From the NCBI RefSeq assembly GCF_026340255.1, contig NZ_JAPEPJ010000001.1, positions 4,085,001 to 4,149,000 of the forward strand: 64,000 nt of DNA, given 5' to 3'. The notes beneath the pieces are model-generated. The model saw nothing but the letters and a program-made list of their open reading frames with translations, searched no databases and had not been told where the DNA came from. How positions within the stretch are numbered: position 1 is the stretch's first letter; every line of letters starts with the position of its first letter. Below, piece after piece: positions 1-9,377 of this stretch. A program made the translations under genes and the position numbers. The stretch is from Streptomyces sp. NBC_01408 (lineage in GTDB: Bacteria; Actinomycetota; Actinomycetes; Streptomycetales; Streptomycetaceae).

Positions 1-1221
1 GAGCCGGACCCGGCCGATCTGGTGGAGGAGGAGCCCGAGGCCTCGCTGCTCTCCGACGACGGCCGGGACTCCGACGACGGTGACGAGCCCGGCGGCCGCC
101 GGCCCGGCCGGTCGAAGGGCGGCAAGGGCAAGAAGAAGCGCAGCGGCGCCGCCTGCCTGATCGCGTCCCTCGTCATCGTGAGCGTGGTCGGAGGTGGCGG
201 CTACTACGGCTACACCTACCTCAAGGACCGCTTCGCCACGGCCGAGGACTTCACGGGTGAGGGCGTCGGTGAGACCGTCGACGTCGAGATCCCCAAGGAC
301 TCCTCCCTGGCGACGATGGGCAACATCCTCAAGAAGCACGGCATCGTGGCGAGCGTGGAGGCCTTCACCACGGCGGCCGGCATCAACCCCAAGGGCAAGA
401 CGATCCAGCCGGGCGTCTACCCGCTCAAGAAGAAGATGTCCGCCGCGGCCGCCGTCACGCTGATGACCGACCCCTCGAAGCTGATGGTCATCACGGTCCC
501 CGAGGGCAAGCGCAACACCGAGGTCTACAAGGCGATCGACAAACGGCTCGGCAAGCCGGAGGGCACCACCGAGGAGATCGCCAAGCGCGAGGGCAAGAAC
601 CTCGGCCTGCCGGCCTGGGCGGGCAACAACAAGAACCTGATGGACCCGCTGGAAGGCTTCCTCTTCCCGGCGCGCTACGACGTCAGCAAGGACAGCACGC
701 CCGAGTCCCTGCTCAAGCAGATGGTCAAGAACGCGACGGACAAGTACAGCGAGCTGGGCATCGAGGGCAAGGCCAAGGAACTGGGCCTGGAGAATCCGCT
801 CCAGGTGGTCACGGTCGCCAGCCTCGTCAACGCCGAGGGCAAGAACCACGAGGACTTCCGGAAGATGGCCGAGGTCGTCTACAACCGGATGAAGAAGACC
901 AACGACGTCACCAACCAGCGGATCGAGTTCGACTCGACGTACAACTACATCAAGGGCACGAGCGACCTCAACTTCTCGATGAAGGAGGCGAGGGCGCTCG
1001 ACCACCCCTACAACACGCACTTCATCAGGGGACTGCCCGCCGGCCCGATCGGGAACCCCGGCGCGGAAGCCCTGACCGCTACGCTCAACCCCGACCACGG
1101 CGGGTGGATGTTCTTCGTGTCGGTCGACGGGAAGACGACGACCTTCACCCAGACCTACGAGGAACACCAGAGGCTCGCCGATGAGTTCCAGGAGCGGCAG
1201 AAGCAGAAGAACGGCGGATAG
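1..1221 (+). CDS. mltG: Endolytic transglycosylase MltG (YceG-like), 5'-truncated by the window edge
   Basis: The reading frame is open from base 1, so the true start lies upstream; 406 residues are visible. The N-terminal part is acidic and then basic and poorly conserved. It is followed by one membrane segment (about bases 142-220) and an extracytoplasmic YceG domain. The region around ASLVNAEG carries the conserved glutamate (codon at 835) that in E. coli MltG is catalytic for cutting nascent glycan strands. The C-terminal signature LPAGPIGNPG is also present. The family terminates peptidoglycan glycan-strand growth at the membrane. The stop lies 6 bases before aroE, an arrangement common in actinobacteria. 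Family assignment is confident; the missing 5' end cannot be judged. Confidence 0.9.
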   Translation, partial: EPDPADLVEEEPEASLLSDDGRDSDDGDEPGGRRPGRSKGGKGKKKRSGAACLIASLVIVSVVGGGGYYGYTYLKDRFATAEDFTGEGVGETVDVEIPKDSSLATMGNILKKHGIVASVEAFTTAAGINPKGKTIQPGVYPLKKKMSAAAAVTLMTDPSKLMVITVPEGKRNTEVYKAIDKRLGKPEGTTEEIAKREGKNLGLPAWAGNNKNLMDPLEGFLFPARYDVSKDSTPESLLKQMVKNATDKYSELGIEGKAKELGLENPLQVVTVASLVNAEGKNHEDFRKMAEVVYNRMKKTNDVTNQRIEFDSTYNYIKGTSDLNFSMKEARALDHPYNTHFIRGLPAGPIGNPGAEALTATLNPDHGGWMFFVSVDGKTTTFTQTYEEHQRLADEFQERQKQKNGG

Positions 1222-1227
1222 CACGAA

Positions 1228-2049
1228 ATGTCACGGATAAGGGCCGCGGTGCTGGGTTCGCCCATCGAGCACTCCCTCTCACCGGTGCTGCACCGCGCCG
1301 CCTACCAGGAGCTCGGCCTCGACGACTGGTCGTACGACCGCTTCGAGGTCGATGAGGCCGCGCTCCCGGAGTTCGTCACCGGCCTCGGCCCCGAGTGGGC
1401 CGGGCTGTCGCTGACCATGCCGCTGAAGCGGGCGATCATCCCGCTGCTCGACGGCATCAGCGACACCGCCGCCTCGGTCGAGGCGGTCAACACCGTCGTC
1501 CTCACCGAGGACGGCCGCCGCCTCGGCGACAACACGGATATCCCGGGCATCCTCGCCGCGCTCCACGAGCGCGGCGTCGAGAAGGTGCCCTCCGCCGCCA
1601 TCCTCGGCGCGGGCGCCACCGCCTCCTCGGCGCTGGCCGCGCTCTCGCGGATCTGCTCCGGCGAGGTCACCGCGTACGTCCGTACGCCCGCCCGCGCCGA
1701 CGAGATGCGGCAGTGGGGCGAACGGCTCGGCGTCCAGGTCCGGACGGCGGACTGGTCGCTCGCGGCCGAGGCGCTGGCCGCGCCGCTCGTCATCGCGACC
1801 ACCCCGGCCGGGACGACGGACGCCCTCGCCCCGGCCGTACCCGAAGCGGCGGGAACCCTGTTCGACGTGCTCTACGAGCCCTGGCCCACCGCCCTCGCGG
1901 CGGCCTGGTCCGAGCGCGGCGGCAAGGTCGTCGGCGGACTGGACCTCCTGGTCCACCAGGCCGTGCTCCAGGTCGGGCAGATGACCGGCCGGCCCGGACC
2001 GCTCGCCGCCATGAGGGCCGCGGGAGAACGGGCCCTCGCCGCCCGGTAG
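1228..2049 (+). CDS. aroE: Shikimate dehydrogenase
   Basis: A 273-residue protein, normal for AroE. It reduces 3-dehydroshikimate to shikimate with NADPH in aromatic amino acid synthesis. Visible features are the N-terminal substrate motif GSPIEHSLSPVLH, the catalytic lysine in MPLKRAI (the usual MPxK), the NTD motif in GDNTDIPG, and the nucleotide-binding loop GAGATASSAL. The ATG lies 6 bases after the mltG stop, so the two are probably cotranscribed, and aroC, aroK, aroB and aroQ follow. The NADP-specific arginine position was not checked in detail; a quinate/shikimate dehydrogenase variant is unlikely given the neighbours. Confidence 0.95.
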   Translation: MSRIRAAVLGSPIEHSLSPVLHRAAYQELGLDDWSYDRFEVDEAALPEFVTGLGPEWAGLSLTMPLKRAIIPLLDGISDTAASVEAVNTVVLTEDGRRLGDNTDIPGILAALHERGVEKVPSAAILGAGATASSALAALSRICSGEVTAYVRTPARADEMRQWGERLGVQVRTADWSLAAEALAAPLVIATTPAGTTDALAPAVPEAAGTLFDVLYEPWPTALAAAWSERGGKVVGGLDLLVHQAVLQVGQMTGRPGPLAAMRAAGERALAAR

Positions 2050-2226
2050 CACCCCCGGCCGGGTCCGTACGCGGCTCCCCGGTGGGTCACCTGATGGACA
2101 AGCCGTCCGATTAGTGGACCGGGGCCCGGTGCAGCGGCCCGGACATGGGAGGATCGGGTACGGCGGGTCCGGGCCGCGCACCCGATCGCGCCGTCGCTGT
2201 ATCAGGCGCGAGCATGAGGAGCATCG

Positions 2227-3411
2227 TTGAGCAGGTTGCGTTGGCTGACCGCCGGGGAGTCGCACGGACCGGCGCTGGTGGCGACCCTGGAGGGGCTTCC
2301 CGCCGGCGTCCCGGTCACCACCGAGCTGGTGGCCGACCACTTGGCCCGGCGCCGGCTCGGCTACGGCCGCGGTGCCCGGATGAAGTTCGAGCAGGACGAG
2401 ATCACCTTCCTCGGCGGTGTCCGCCACGGGCTCTCGCAGGGTTCGCCGATCGCCGTCATGATCGGCAACACCGAGTGGCCGAAGTGGGAGATCGTCATGT
2501 CGGCCGACCCGGTCGACCCCTCGCTGCTCAAGGAGACCGGCCGTAACGCGCCGCTGACCCGCCCCCGCCCCGGTCACGCAGACCTGGCGGGCATGCAGAA
2601 GTACGGCTTCTCCGAGGCCCGCCCGATCCTGGAGCGCGCCAGCGCCCGGGAGACGGCCGCCCGGGTCGCCCTCGGCGCCGTCGCCCGGTCCTTCATCAAG
2701 GAGGCCGCCGGCATCGAGATCGTCTCGCACGTGGTGGAGCTGGCCGCGGCCAAGGCCCCGTACGGCGTCTACCCCACCCCCGCCGACGTCGAGAAGCTCG
2801 ACGCCGACCCGGTGCGCTGCCTCGACGCGGACGCCAGCAAGGCGATGGTCGCGGAGATCGACCAGGCCCACAAGGACGGCGACACCCTCGGCGGCGTCGT
2901 CGAGGTCCTCGCCTACGGGGTCCCCGTCGGGCTCGGTTCGCACGTCCACTGGGACCGCCGTCTCGACGCCCGGCTCGCCGCCGCGCTCATGGGCATCCAG
3001 GCCATCAAGGGCGTCGAGGTCGGCGACGGCTTCGAGCTGGCCCGCGTGCCCGGCTCCAAGGCGCACGACGAGATCGTCTCCACCCCCGAGGGCCTCAAGC
3101 GGACCTCCGGCCGCTCCGGCGGCACCGAGGGCGGTCTGACCACCGGCGAACTGCTGCGCGTCCGGGCCGCCATGAAGCCCATCGCGACCGTGCCGCGCGC
3201 GCTGGCGACCGTCGACGTGGCGACCGGTGAGGCGACGGTGGCCCACCACCAGCGCTCCGACGTGTGCGCCGTGCCGGCCGCGGGCATCGTGGCCGAGGCC
3301 ATGGTCGCGCTCGTGCTGGCCGACGCGGTCGTCGAGAAGTTCGGCGGGGACTCGGTCCCCGAGACCCGCCGCAACGTGCAGTCCTACCTCGACAACCTGC
3401 AGATCCGGTGA
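2227..3411 (+). CDS. aroC: Chorismate synthase
   Basis: A 394-residue protein that converts EPSP to chorismate using reduced FMN, the last shared step of the aromatic pathway. It begins with the family signature [14 protein letters not shown] and holds GRASAR-like and [11 protein letters not shown] segments (for example [13 protein letters not shown]). The start is TTG, chosen because GAGGAG lies about 5 bases upstream and the conserved N terminus follows at once. A 177-base gap separates it from aroE, so it may have its own promoter. Its stop overlaps the GTG of aroK (GTGA), which implies translational coupling. Confidence 0.96.
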   Translation: MSRLRWLTAGESHGPALVATLEGLPAGVPVTTELVADHLARRRLGYGRGARMKFEQDEITFLGGVRHGLSQGSPIAVMIGNTEWPKWEIVMSADPVDPSLLKETGRNAPLTRPRPGHADLAGMQKYGFSEARPILERASARETAARVALGAVARSFIKEAAGIEIVSHVVELAAAKAPYGVYPTPADVEKLDADPVRCLDADASKAMVAEIDQAHKDGDTLGGVVEVLAYGVPVGLGSHVHWDRRLDARLAAALMGIQAIKGVEVGDGFELARVPGSKAHDEIVSTPEGLKRTSGRSGGTEGGLTTGELLRVRAAMKPIATVPRALATVDVATGEATVAHHQRSDVCAVPAAGIVAEAMVALVLADAVVEKFGGDSVPETRRNVQSYLDNLQIR

Positions 3412-3926
3412 CGCGCGGACCACTGGTCGTCCTCGTCGGCCCCATGGGGTCCGGCAAGTCCACGGTGGGCTCGCTGCTGGCCGAGCGGCTCGGCGTCCCC
3501 TACCGGGACACCGACGCCGACATCGTCGCGGCCCAGGGCCGGGAGATCTCCGACATCTTCGTCGACGAGGGCGAGCCGTACTTCCGCGAGCTGGAGCGGC
3601 AGGCGGTCGCCGCCGCCGTCGCCGGGCACACCGGAGTCCTCGCCCTAGGCGGCGGCGCCGTGCTCGACGAGGGCACCCGCGCGCTGCTCACCGGCCTGCC
3701 CGTCGTCTACCTGTCGATGGACGTCGAGGAAGCCGTGCGGCGCGTGGGCCTCGGTGCCGCGCGCCCTCTGCTGGCCGTCAACCCGCGCCGCCAGTGGCGC
3801 GAGCTGATGGACGCCCGGCGCCCCCTGTACACCGAAGTCGCGCGCGTCGTGGTGGCCACCGACGACCGCACCCCCGAAGAGGTCGCCCAGGCGATCCTCG
3901 ACGCTCTGGAGTTGAAGGACGTATGA
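3408..3926 (+). CDS. aroK: Shikimate kinase
   Basis: A 172-residue P-loop kinase that phosphorylates shikimate at the 3-hydroxyl. Walker A is GPMGSGKST near residue 11. The substrate-binding DTDADIV motif and the FRELE and GGGAV motifs follow, all typical of AroK. I chose the GTG that overlaps the aroC stop (GTGA); the upstream in-frame extension lies inside aroC and is not plausible. The gene's own end overlaps the aroB ATG (ATGA), so aroC-aroK-aroB-aroQ form a translationally coupled chain. Confidence 0.96.
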   Translation: MTRGPLVVLVGPMGSGKSTVGSLLAERLGVPYRDTDADIVAAQGREISDIFVDEGEPYFRELERQAVAAAVAGHTGVLALGGGAVLDEGTRALLTGLPVVYLSMDVEEAVRRVGLGAARPLLAVNPRRQWRELMDARRPLYTEVARVVVATDDRTPEEVAQAILDALELKDV

Positions 3927-5014
3927 CAGACCAGGTGACGCGGATCCACGTCGGCGGAAGCGCCGGCCACGACCCGTACGACGTGCTGGTCGGCCGGCAG
4001 CTGCTCGGCGAACTCGGCACCCTGATCGGTACGAAGGCCCAGCGGGTCGCCGTGATCCACCCCGAGGCGCTCGCCTCGACCGGTGAGGCGCTGCGCGACG
4101 ACCTGGCGTCACAGGGCTACGAGGCCGTCGCCATCCAGGTGCCGAACGCCGAGGAAGCCAAGACCATCGAGGTCGCGGCCTACTGCTGGAAGGCGCTCGG
4201 CCAGTCCGGCTTCACCCGCACCGACGTCATCGTCGGCGTCGGCGGTGGAGCCACCACCGACCTCGCGGGCTTCGTCGCGGCCTCCTGGCTGCGCGGGGTG
4301 CGCTGGGTCGCCGTGCCGACCACCGTCCTGGCGATGGTGGACGCGGCCGTGGGCGGCAAGACCGGCATCAACACCGCCGAGGGCAAGAACCTGGTGGGCG
4401 CCTTCCACCCGCCCGCCGGGGTGCTGTGCGACCTGGCGGCCCTGGACTCGCTGCCGGTCAACGACTACGTGAGCGGCCTGGCCGAGATCATCAAGGCCGG
4501 ATTCATCTCCGACCCGAAGATCCTCGAACTGATCGAGGAGGACCCGCAGGCGGCCCGTACGCCCGACGGCCCGCACACCGCCGAGCTGATCGTGCGCTCC
4601 ATCCAGGTCAAGGCCGACGTGGTCTCCAGCGACCTCAAGGAGTCGGGACTGCGCGAGGTCCTCAACTACGGCCACACCCTCGCGCACGCCATCGAGAAGA
4701 ACGAGCGCTACAAGTGGCGGCACGGCGCGGCCGTCTCCGTCGGCATGGTCTTCGCCGCGGAACTCGGCCGGCTGGCCGGGCGGCTCGACGACGCGACGGC
4801 GGACCGCCACCGCGAGATCCTGGCCGCCGTCGGCCTGCCGCTGACCTACCGCGGCGACCAGTGGCCCAAGCTGCTCCAGACCATGCAGGTCGACAAGAAG
4901 TCCCGCGGCAACCTGCTGCGCTTCATCGTCCTGGACGGACTGGGCAAGCCCACCGTCCTGGAGGGGCCCGACCCGGCGCACCTGGTCGCAGCGTACGGCG
5001 AGGTGTCGGCGTGA
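3923..5014 (+). CDS. aroB: 3-Dehydroquinate synthase
   Basis: A 363-residue NAD- and metal-dependent enzyme that makes 3-dehydroquinate from DAHP, the second step of the shikimate pathway. The glycine-rich NAD site [13 protein letters not shown], the [18 protein letters not shown] block, and the metal-binding histidine segments near [12 protein letters not shown] and [10 protein letters not shown] are all visible. The ATG overlaps the aroK stop, which excludes the long upstream frame extension. Its stop overlaps the aroQ GTG. Confidence 0.96.
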   Translation: MTDQVTRIHVGGSAGHDPYDVLVGRQLLGELGTLIGTKAQRVAVIHPEALASTGEALRDDLASQGYEAVAIQVPNAEEAKTIEVAAYCWKALGQSGFTRTDVIVGVGGGATTDLAGFVAASWLRGVRWVAVPTTVLAMVDAAVGGKTGINTAEGKNLVGAFHPPAGVLCDLAALDSLPVNDYVSGLAEIIKAGFISDPKILELIEEDPQAARTPDGPHTAELIVRSIQVKADVVSSDLKESGLREVLNYGHTLAHAIEKNERYKWRHGAAVSVGMVFAAELGRLAGRLDDATADRHREILAAVGLPLTYRGDQWPKLLQTMQVDKKSRGNLLRFIVLDGLGKPTVLEGPDPAHLVAAYGEVSA

Positions 5015-5451
5015 GCCGCCAGGTCCTGGTGCTGAACGGCCCCAACCTGGGCCGGCTCGGCTCGCGCGAGCCCGACGTGTACGGGGCCACCTCGTACGCC
5101 GGACTCGTCGAGAGCTGCCGGGCCGTGGGCGAGGAGCTCGGCTTCGACGTCGAGGTCCGCGAGACCAACGACGAGGGCGAACTGATCCGCTGGCTCCACG
5201 AGGCGGCAGACGGGAAGATCCCCGTGGTGATCAACCCGGGGGCCTTCACGCACTATTCGTACGGGATGCGGGACGCGGCCGCGCAGCGCACCGCTCCGCT
5301 GATCGAGGTGCACATCTCGAACCCGTACGCCCGCGAGGAGTTCCGCCACACCTCGGTCATCGCCGCGGTGGCGACCGGTACGGTGGCGGGCTTCGGCATC
5401 GGCTCGTACCGGCTGGCGCTGCGCGCGCTGGCGGACGAGGTCTCGGGCTGA
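5011..5451 (+). CDS. aroQ: Type II 3-dehydroquinate dehydratase
   Basis: A 146-residue protein of the small dodecameric type II dehydroquinase family, which dehydrates 3-dehydroquinate to 3-dehydroshikimate. It carries [18 protein letters not shown] with the catalytic tyrosine, [15 protein letters not shown], and the substrate-binding [14 protein letters not shown] block. The GTG start overlaps the aroB stop (GTGA). It is the last gene of the coupled aro set, and a 131-base gap follows. Confidence 0.95.
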   Translation: MSRQVLVLNGPNLGRLGSREPDVYGATSYAGLVESCRAVGEELGFDVEVRETNDEGELIRWLHEAADGKIPVVINPGAFTHYSYGMRDAAAQRTAPLIEVHISNPYAREEFRHTSVIAAVATGTVAGFGIGSYRLALRALADEVSG

Positions 5452-5582
5452 GGCTCCGCCGGGCGGTGACGGCGGGCGGTGGCGGCCGCCGGTGCAGGTA
5501 GCCGGTGCTGGTGGACGGTACGGCCCCCCGGGTCATATAACGTTCTCGCATCAGTCGCCGGAACGAGACGGAGTGGCAGCGG

Positions 5583-6308
5583 ATGCAGCAAGGAGTGGGG
5601 GGCGGGGGCGCAGGCTGGGGACAGTCGGGACAGCACCCGGCCGCGCCGCCGCAACCTCCGATACCCCCGGCGCAGGGCTGGCCGGGCACCCCGCCACCCC
5701 TGTCGCCGCCCGTGATGGAGGCCACCGGCCACATTCCGCTGCCGCCCGCGGTGGCGGGTACGGGAGGGGCCACCCTCGCCGTGCTGCTGATCGGCCCGGC
5801 GGGAGCGGGCAAGACCACCGTGGCCCGGCACTGGGCGAGCACCCGCCCGGTGCCGACCGCCCACGTCAGCCTGGACGACGTCCGGGAATGGGTCTGCTCG
5901 GGCTTCGCGGACCCGCAGGCGGGCTGGAACGACCATTCCGAGGCCCAGTACCGCCTCGCCCGCCGCACCTGCGGCTTCGCCGCCCGCAACTTCCTGGCGA
6001 ACGGGATCTCCTGCATCCTCGACGACGCCGTCTTCCCGGACCGGCCCGTGGTGGGGCTGGGCGGCTGGAAGCGGCACGTGGGCCCCGCGCTGCTGCCGGT
6101 GGTCCTGCTGCCGGGCCTGGAGATCGTCCTGGAGCGCAACGCGGCCCGCTCGGGCAACCGCAGGCTCTCCGACGAGGAGGTCGCGCGGATCCACGGCCGG
6201 ATGGCCGGCTGGTACGGCTCCGGCCTCCCGATCATCGACAACTCCCACCTGGACGTGGAGGGCACGGCACGCGCCCTCGACGAGGCGTTGGCGCGCGCGA
6301 TGGCCTGA
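5583..6308 (+). CDS. P-loop kinase-like AAA protein with a proline/glycine-rich N terminus
   Basis: A 241-residue protein. Residues 1-60 are rich in Gly, Gln and Pro and look disordered. A P-loop follows (LLIGPAGAGKTTVARHW, near residue 70) and then an SLDDVRE segment. The overall pattern resembles the zeta-toxin/gluconate-kinase-like small P-loop kinases: an acidic residue after the first strand, and the basic ERNAARSGNRRLSDEEV lid-like region. The substrate is unknown. The ATG was chosen with AGCGG upstream and an AT-rich TATAAC-like stretch (about 5536) that could be a promoter -10. It sits between aroQ and an M24-fold gene. I do not recognise a characterised homologue. Confidence 0.75.
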   Translation: MQQGVGGGGAGWGQSGQHPAAPPQPPIPPAQGWPGTPPPLSPPVMEATGHIPLPPAVAGTGGATLAVLLIGPAGAGKTTVARHWASTRPVPTAHVSLDDVREWVCSGFADPQAGWNDHSEAQYRLARRTCGFAARNFLANGISCILDDAVFPDRPVVGLGGWKRHVGPALLPVVLLPGLEIVLERNAARSGNRRLSDEEVARIHGRMAGWYGSGLPIIDNSHLDVEGTARALDEALARAMA

Positions 6309-6310
6309 TC

Positions 6311-6354
6311 CAGCCCCGCCGGCGATTGAGGCGCGGGGTCTCGGGCGGAGCCCC
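6311..6354. repeat. 44-bp GC-rich palindromic repeat, copy A (inverted relative to copies at 36.6-36.7 kb)
   Basis: Starts CAGCCCCGCCGGCG and ends CGGGCGGAGCCCC. Read on the minus strand it matches the two elements at 36623-36666 and 36677-36720 along their full length with about two changes from the closer copy. It lies in the 144-base gap after the P-loop kinase gene, where it can fold into a hairpin and may serve as a transcription terminator. Similar GC-rich elements are dispersed in Streptomyces genomes (recollection, not checked). Confidence 0.75.
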
Positions 6355-6452
6355 AGGGGTTTGAGCCCCGGCTCCGGGCGGGCGGAGCCCGAGCCGCACG
6401 TCCGGACGCGCTCACCAGGCCGGAGGCGCGCCGCGCTCGTACGCTCGAAGAC

Positions 6453-7559
6453 ATGTCAGACGTGTACGCCGCCCGCCGTGGCCTGCTCCGCGACCGCTGT
6501 GCCGCCGCGGGGAACGCCGCCGCACTGATCACGCGTCCGGCGAACGTCCGCTACCTCTCCGGGGCGTCCCCGCTGGGTGCCGTCCTGCTCGTGGGCCCGG
6601 CCGAGGACGTGCTCTTCTGCGCCGCGGCGCCCACCGGCGAGGCCGACGAGGGCCGCCTGGACGAGCGGCTCAGCGTCTCGGTGCTGTCGTCCCCCGGCGG
6701 GGACCCGGCGGTCGCCGCCGCCGACCTGACCGCCGCCGTACGGGCCGACTCGCTGGCGGTCGAGGAGCACCACCTCACCGTGGGCCGGCACCGGGCCCTG
6801 CGCTCCGTGGCGCCCGGGCTGCGCCTCGCCGACCTCGGCACCGCCGTGGAGCAGCAGCGCCTCGTCAAGGACGAGGAGGAGATCGCCTGCCTGCGGATCG
6901 CCGCCGAGATCGCCGACCAGGCCCTCGGCGAGCTGCTGGAGTCGATCCTGGTGGGACGTACCGAACGCCACCTCGCCCTGGAGCTGGAGCGGCGGCTCGT
7001 CGACCACGGGGCGGACGGGCCCGCCTTCCCGACCTCCGTCGGCACCGGCCCGCACTCCGGCCGCTCCCGGCACCGGCCCTCCGACCGGCGGGTCGAGGAG
7101 GGCGACTTCCTCTCCGTCTGCCTGGGCGCCAACTACCGCGGCTACCGGTGCGAGATCGGCCGCACGTTCGTGATCGGCACCACCCCGGCGGACTGGCAGA
7201 TCGAGCTGTACGAGCTCGTCTTCGCCGCCCAGCGGGCCGGCCGTGAGGCGCTGCTGCCCGGCGCCGCGTACCGGGACGTGGACCACGCGGCACGCTCCGT
7301 ACTGGACTCCGCGGGCCACGGGGAAGCCCTCGCGGCGTGGATGGGACACGGCGTCGGTCTCGAAATCGACGAGGACCCGCAGCTTGCACCTACGGCAATG
7401 GGTAAACTGGACGCTTGCGTGCCGGTCACCGTCGAACCGGGGGTTCACCTCCCGGGCCGGGGAGGTGTCCGGATCGATGACACGCTCGTCGTGCGCCCCG
7501 AGGCGGACGGCGGTCCAGAGCTACTCACCATTACGACCAAGGAGCTGCTCGCGCTCTAG
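6453..7559 (+). CDS. M24-family (Xaa-Pro aminopeptidase-like) protein with non-canonical metal ligands
   Basis: A 368-residue protein with an N-terminal creatinase-like domain ([13 protein letters not shown] near the start) and a C-terminal pita-bread fold. It is usually annotated as aminopeptidase P. In active M24 enzymes the metal is held by Asp, Asp, His, Glu and Glu. Here the first strand reads [19 protein letters not shown], so the two Asp positions appear to be Cys and Glu. [10 protein letters not shown] keeps the His but has Asp where a second His is usual, VTVEPG keeps Glu, and VRIDD has Asp for the final Glu. It may be a pseudoenzyme or have changed metal use. It is followed 58 bases later by efp, a long-conserved pairing. 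Confidence 0.85.
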   Translation: MSDVYAARRGLLRDRCAAAGNAAALITRPANVRYLSGASPLGAVLLVGPAEDVLFCAAAPTGEADEGRLDERLSVSVLSSPGGDPAVAAADLTAAVRADSLAVEEHHLTVGRHRALRSVAPGLRLADLGTAVEQQRLVKDEEEIACLRIAAEIADQALGELLESILVGRTERHLALELERRLVDHGADGPAFPTSVGTGPHSGRSRHRPSDRRVEEGDFLSVCLGANYRGYRCEIGRTFVIGTTPADWQIELYELVFAAQRAGREALLPGAAYRDVDHAARSVLDSAGHGEALAAWMGHGVGLEIDEDPQLAPTAMGKLDACVPVTVEPGVHLPGRGGVRIDDTLVVRPEADGGPELLTITTKELLAL

Positions 7560-7617
7560 TCCGCTCGCCGGACTGTGCGCGCACCCGTGGTCTTCCAGTG
7601 CAGGAGATTCCGCAACC

Positions 7618-8184
7618 GTGGCTTCCACGAACGACCTCAAGAACGGCATGGTGCTGAAGCTCGACGGGGGCCAGCTCTGGTCCGTCGTCGAGTTCCAGCA
7701 CGTCAAGCCCGGCAAGGGCCCGGCCTTCGTGCGCACCAAGCTCAAGAACGTGCTCTCGGGCAAGGTCGTCGACAAGACCTTCAACGCCGGTGTCAAGGTC
7801 GAGACGGCCACCATCGACCGCCGTGACATGCAGTTCTCGTACATGGACGGCGAGTACTTCGTCTTCATGGACATGGACACCTACGACCAGCTGATGGTCG
7901 ACCGCAAGGCCGTCGGCGACGCCGCCAACTTCCTGATCGAGGGCTTCACCGCCTCCGTCGCCCAGCACGAGGGCTCGGTGCTCTACGTCGAGCTCCCGGC
8001 CGCGGTCGAGCTCAAGATCGAGCACACCGACCCGGGCGTGCAGGGCGACCGCTCCACCGGCGGCACCAAGCCCGCCACGCTGGAGACCGGCTACGAGATC
8101 CAGGTCCCGCTCTTCATCACCATCGGCGAGACGGTCAAGGTCGACACGCGCACCAGCGACTACCTCGGCCGGAAGAGCAACTAA
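7618..8184 (+). CDS. efp: Translation elongation factor EF-P
   Basis: A 188-residue EF-P of standard length, with the KOW-like N-terminal domain and two OB domains. EF-P binds ribosomes stalled at consecutive prolines and promotes peptide bond formation. The tip loop reads [14 protein letters not shown], with lysine at the position that is modified in some bacteria. The signature near [25 protein letters not shown] is conserved. The GTG start at 7618 has CAGGAGA upstream. nusB begins 3 bases after the stop, so the two form an operon. Confidence 0.97.
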   Translation: MASTNDLKNGMVLKLDGGQLWSVVEFQHVKPGKGPAFVRTKLKNVLSGKVVDKTFNAGVKVETATIDRRDMQFSYMDGEYFVFMDMDTYDQLMVDRKAVGDAANFLIEGFTASVAQHEGSVLYVELPAAVELKIEHTDPGVQGDRSTGGTKPATLETGYEIQVPLFITIGETVKVDTRTSDYLGRKSN

Positions 8185-8187
8185 CCC

Positions 8188-8619
8188 GTGGCTGCTCGGA
8201 GCAATGCGCGCAAGCGCGCTTTCCAGATCCTCTTCGAGGCCGACCAGCGCGATGTGCCCGTGCGCGAGGTCCTCGCGGACTGGATCCGCCACGCGCGGAC
8301 GGACGACCGGCAGCCGCCGGTCAGCGCCTTCACGATGGATCTGGTCGAGGGTTACGCCGACAAGGTGAACCGGATCGACGACCTGATCATCACCTACGCC
8401 GTGGACTGGGAAATCGACCGCATGCCGGTCGTGGACCGCAACATCCTGCGGCTCGGTGCCTACGAGCTGATCTGGGTGGACGACACCCCGGACGCCGTGG
8501 CCATCGACGAGGCCGTCCAGCTGGCCAAGGAGTTCTCCACGGACGAATCTCCTACGTTCGTGAACGGTCTGCTGGGCCGCTTCAAGGAACTGAAGCCGAG
8601 CCTGCGCCGCGGCGAGTAG
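8188..8619 (+). CDS. nusB: Transcription antitermination factor NusB
   Basis: A 143-residue all-helical RNA-binding protein. With NusE (S10) it binds boxA RNA in rRNA antitermination complexes. The N-terminal arginine-rich helix ARSNARKRAFQILFE and the C-terminal segment VFVNGLLGRF-like (TFVNGLLGRFKELKP) are typical. The GTG start lies 3 bases downstream of efp. A classic hairpin with a T run follows, which ends the efp-nusB transcript before the convergent bldD gene. Confidence 0.96.
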   Translation: MAARSNARKRAFQILFEADQRDVPVREVLADWIRHARTDDRQPPVSAFTMDLVEGYADKVNRIDDLIITYAVDWEIDRMPVVDRNILRLGAYELIWVDDTPDAVAIDEAVQLAKEFSTDESPTFVNGLLGRFKELKPSLRRGE

Positions 8620-8643
8620 TGCGCGGCGGTTCGGCAGGACGGC

Positions 8644-8683
8644 AGGGCCCGCAGCGCACGTGCTGCGGGCCCTCCGCTTTTTT
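8644..8683 (+). terminator. Rho-independent terminator of efp-nusB
   Basis: Perfect 12-bp stem AGGGCCCGCAGC / GCTGCGGGCCCT (8644-8655 and 8662-8673) with a 6-base loop, followed by CCGCTTTTTT. The six-T run is rare in this genome and makes this a textbook terminator. It lies between convergent nusB and bldD. Confidence 0.92.
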
Positions 8684-8711
8684 CGCGCTCCGCCCGCCGG
8701 ACGCGGAAACG

Positions 8712-8749
8712 CCGGTGGCGCCGGCCCCTTGCGGGACCGGCGCCACCGG
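8712..8749 (-). terminator. Hairpin terminator of bldD
   Basis: Inverted repeat CCGGTGGCGCCGG / CCGGCGCCACCGG (8712-8724 and 8737-8749) about 30 bases beyond the bldD stop on the minus strand. It lacks a clear U tract, as is usual for Streptomyces hairpin terminators. Confidence 0.75.
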
Positions 8750-8780
8750 TAAACGTTTCTGCTGGTCTGCGGCCTGGGAC

Positions 8781-9281
8781 TCAGACGTCCTCGTGCGCCA
8801 CGGCGCGACGGGCGTCCGCGTCCAGCACGCCCCAGCTGATCAGCTGCTCGGTCAGGACCGAGGGCGACTGGTCGTAGATGACGGCCAGGGTGCGCAGGTC
8901 GTCCTGGCGGATCGACAGCACCTTGCCGTTGTAGTCGCCGCGCTGGCTCTGGATCGTGGCCGCGTAACGCTGGAGCGGACCGGCCTTCTCCGCGGGCACA
9001 CCCGCGAGGCGCTCCAGGTCGAGACGGAGCTTCGGCGGCGGCTCGGCGGCCCCGCCGGGAGTCGTGCCCGGCAGCAGCTCCTGCACCGGAACCCCGTAGA
9101 AGTCCGCCAGCTCGGCAAGGCGCTGGACGGTCACGGCGCGGTCCCCGCGCTCGTACGAACCGACCACCACGGCCTTCCACCGGCCCTGGGACTTCTCCTC
9201 GACACCGTGGAGGGAAAGGCCCTGCTGGGTGCGGATGGCGCGGAGCTTGGCCCCGAGCTGTTTGGCGTATTCGCTGGACAT
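8781..9281 (-). CDS. bldD: Developmental master regulator BldD
   Basis: A 166-residue regulator that represses sporulation genes during vegetative growth when dimerised by tetrameric c-di-GMP. Residues 1-70 are an Xre-type helix-turn-helix (QGLSLHGVEEKSQGRWKAVV). The C-terminal domain carries RGDYNGKVLSIRQDD, an exact match to the RXD-X8-RXXD c-di-GMP motif known for S. coelicolor BldD. The ATG at 9281 gives MSSEYAKQLGAK, the known N terminus; an in-frame extension of 17 codons upstream runs through a repeat and is rejected. It is convergent with nusB and divergent from pyrR. A BldD-box-like palindrome about 100 bases upstream suggests autoregulation. Confidence 0.97.
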   Translation of the reverse strand: MSSEYAKQLGAKLRAIRTQQGLSLHGVEEKSQGRWKAVVVGSYERGDRAVTVQRLAELADFYGVPVQELLPGTTPGGAAEPPPKLRLDLERLAGVPAEKAGPLQRYAATIQSQRGDYNGKVLSIRQDDLRTLAVIYDQSPSVLTEQLISWGVLDADARRAVAHEDV

Positions 9282-9299
9282 AACGCTCCCGGACGCTGT

Positions 9300-9333
9300 G
9301 ACGCTGTGACGACATGGACGCTGTGACGACATT
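9300..9333. repeat. 17-bp tandem direct repeat in the bldD leader
   Basis: GACGCTGTGACGACATG at 9300-9316 is repeated as GACGCTGTGACGACATT at 9317-9333, with a partial third copy (GACGCTGT, 9292-9299) next to the bldD start. The repeat lies 19-52 bases upstream of the bldD ATG. Confidence 0.85.
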
Positions 9334-9365
9334 GACCACGTGCGGCTCCGCCGCGCGGCTGGTAA

Positions 9366-9376
9366 CTCACTGTGAG
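9366..9376. promoter_or_regulatory. Short palindrome CTCACTGTGAG near the BldD box
   Basis: Perfect 5-bp inverted repeat around a central T. It sits within TAACTCACTGTGAGGTTA directly adjacent to the BldD-box match. It contains GTGA/TCAC half-sites like those first described for BldD operators, but it does not fit the full 15-bp consensus. It could be a second, weaker half-site. Confidence 0.4.
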
Positions 9377-9377
9377 G

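Noticed and set aside
1279..3423. 714-codon minus-strand open frame across aroE-aroC
   Set aside because: Antisense shadow of high-GC coding sequence; low-complexity Gly/Arg/His composition and no motifs, while the plus strand has clear aro genes.
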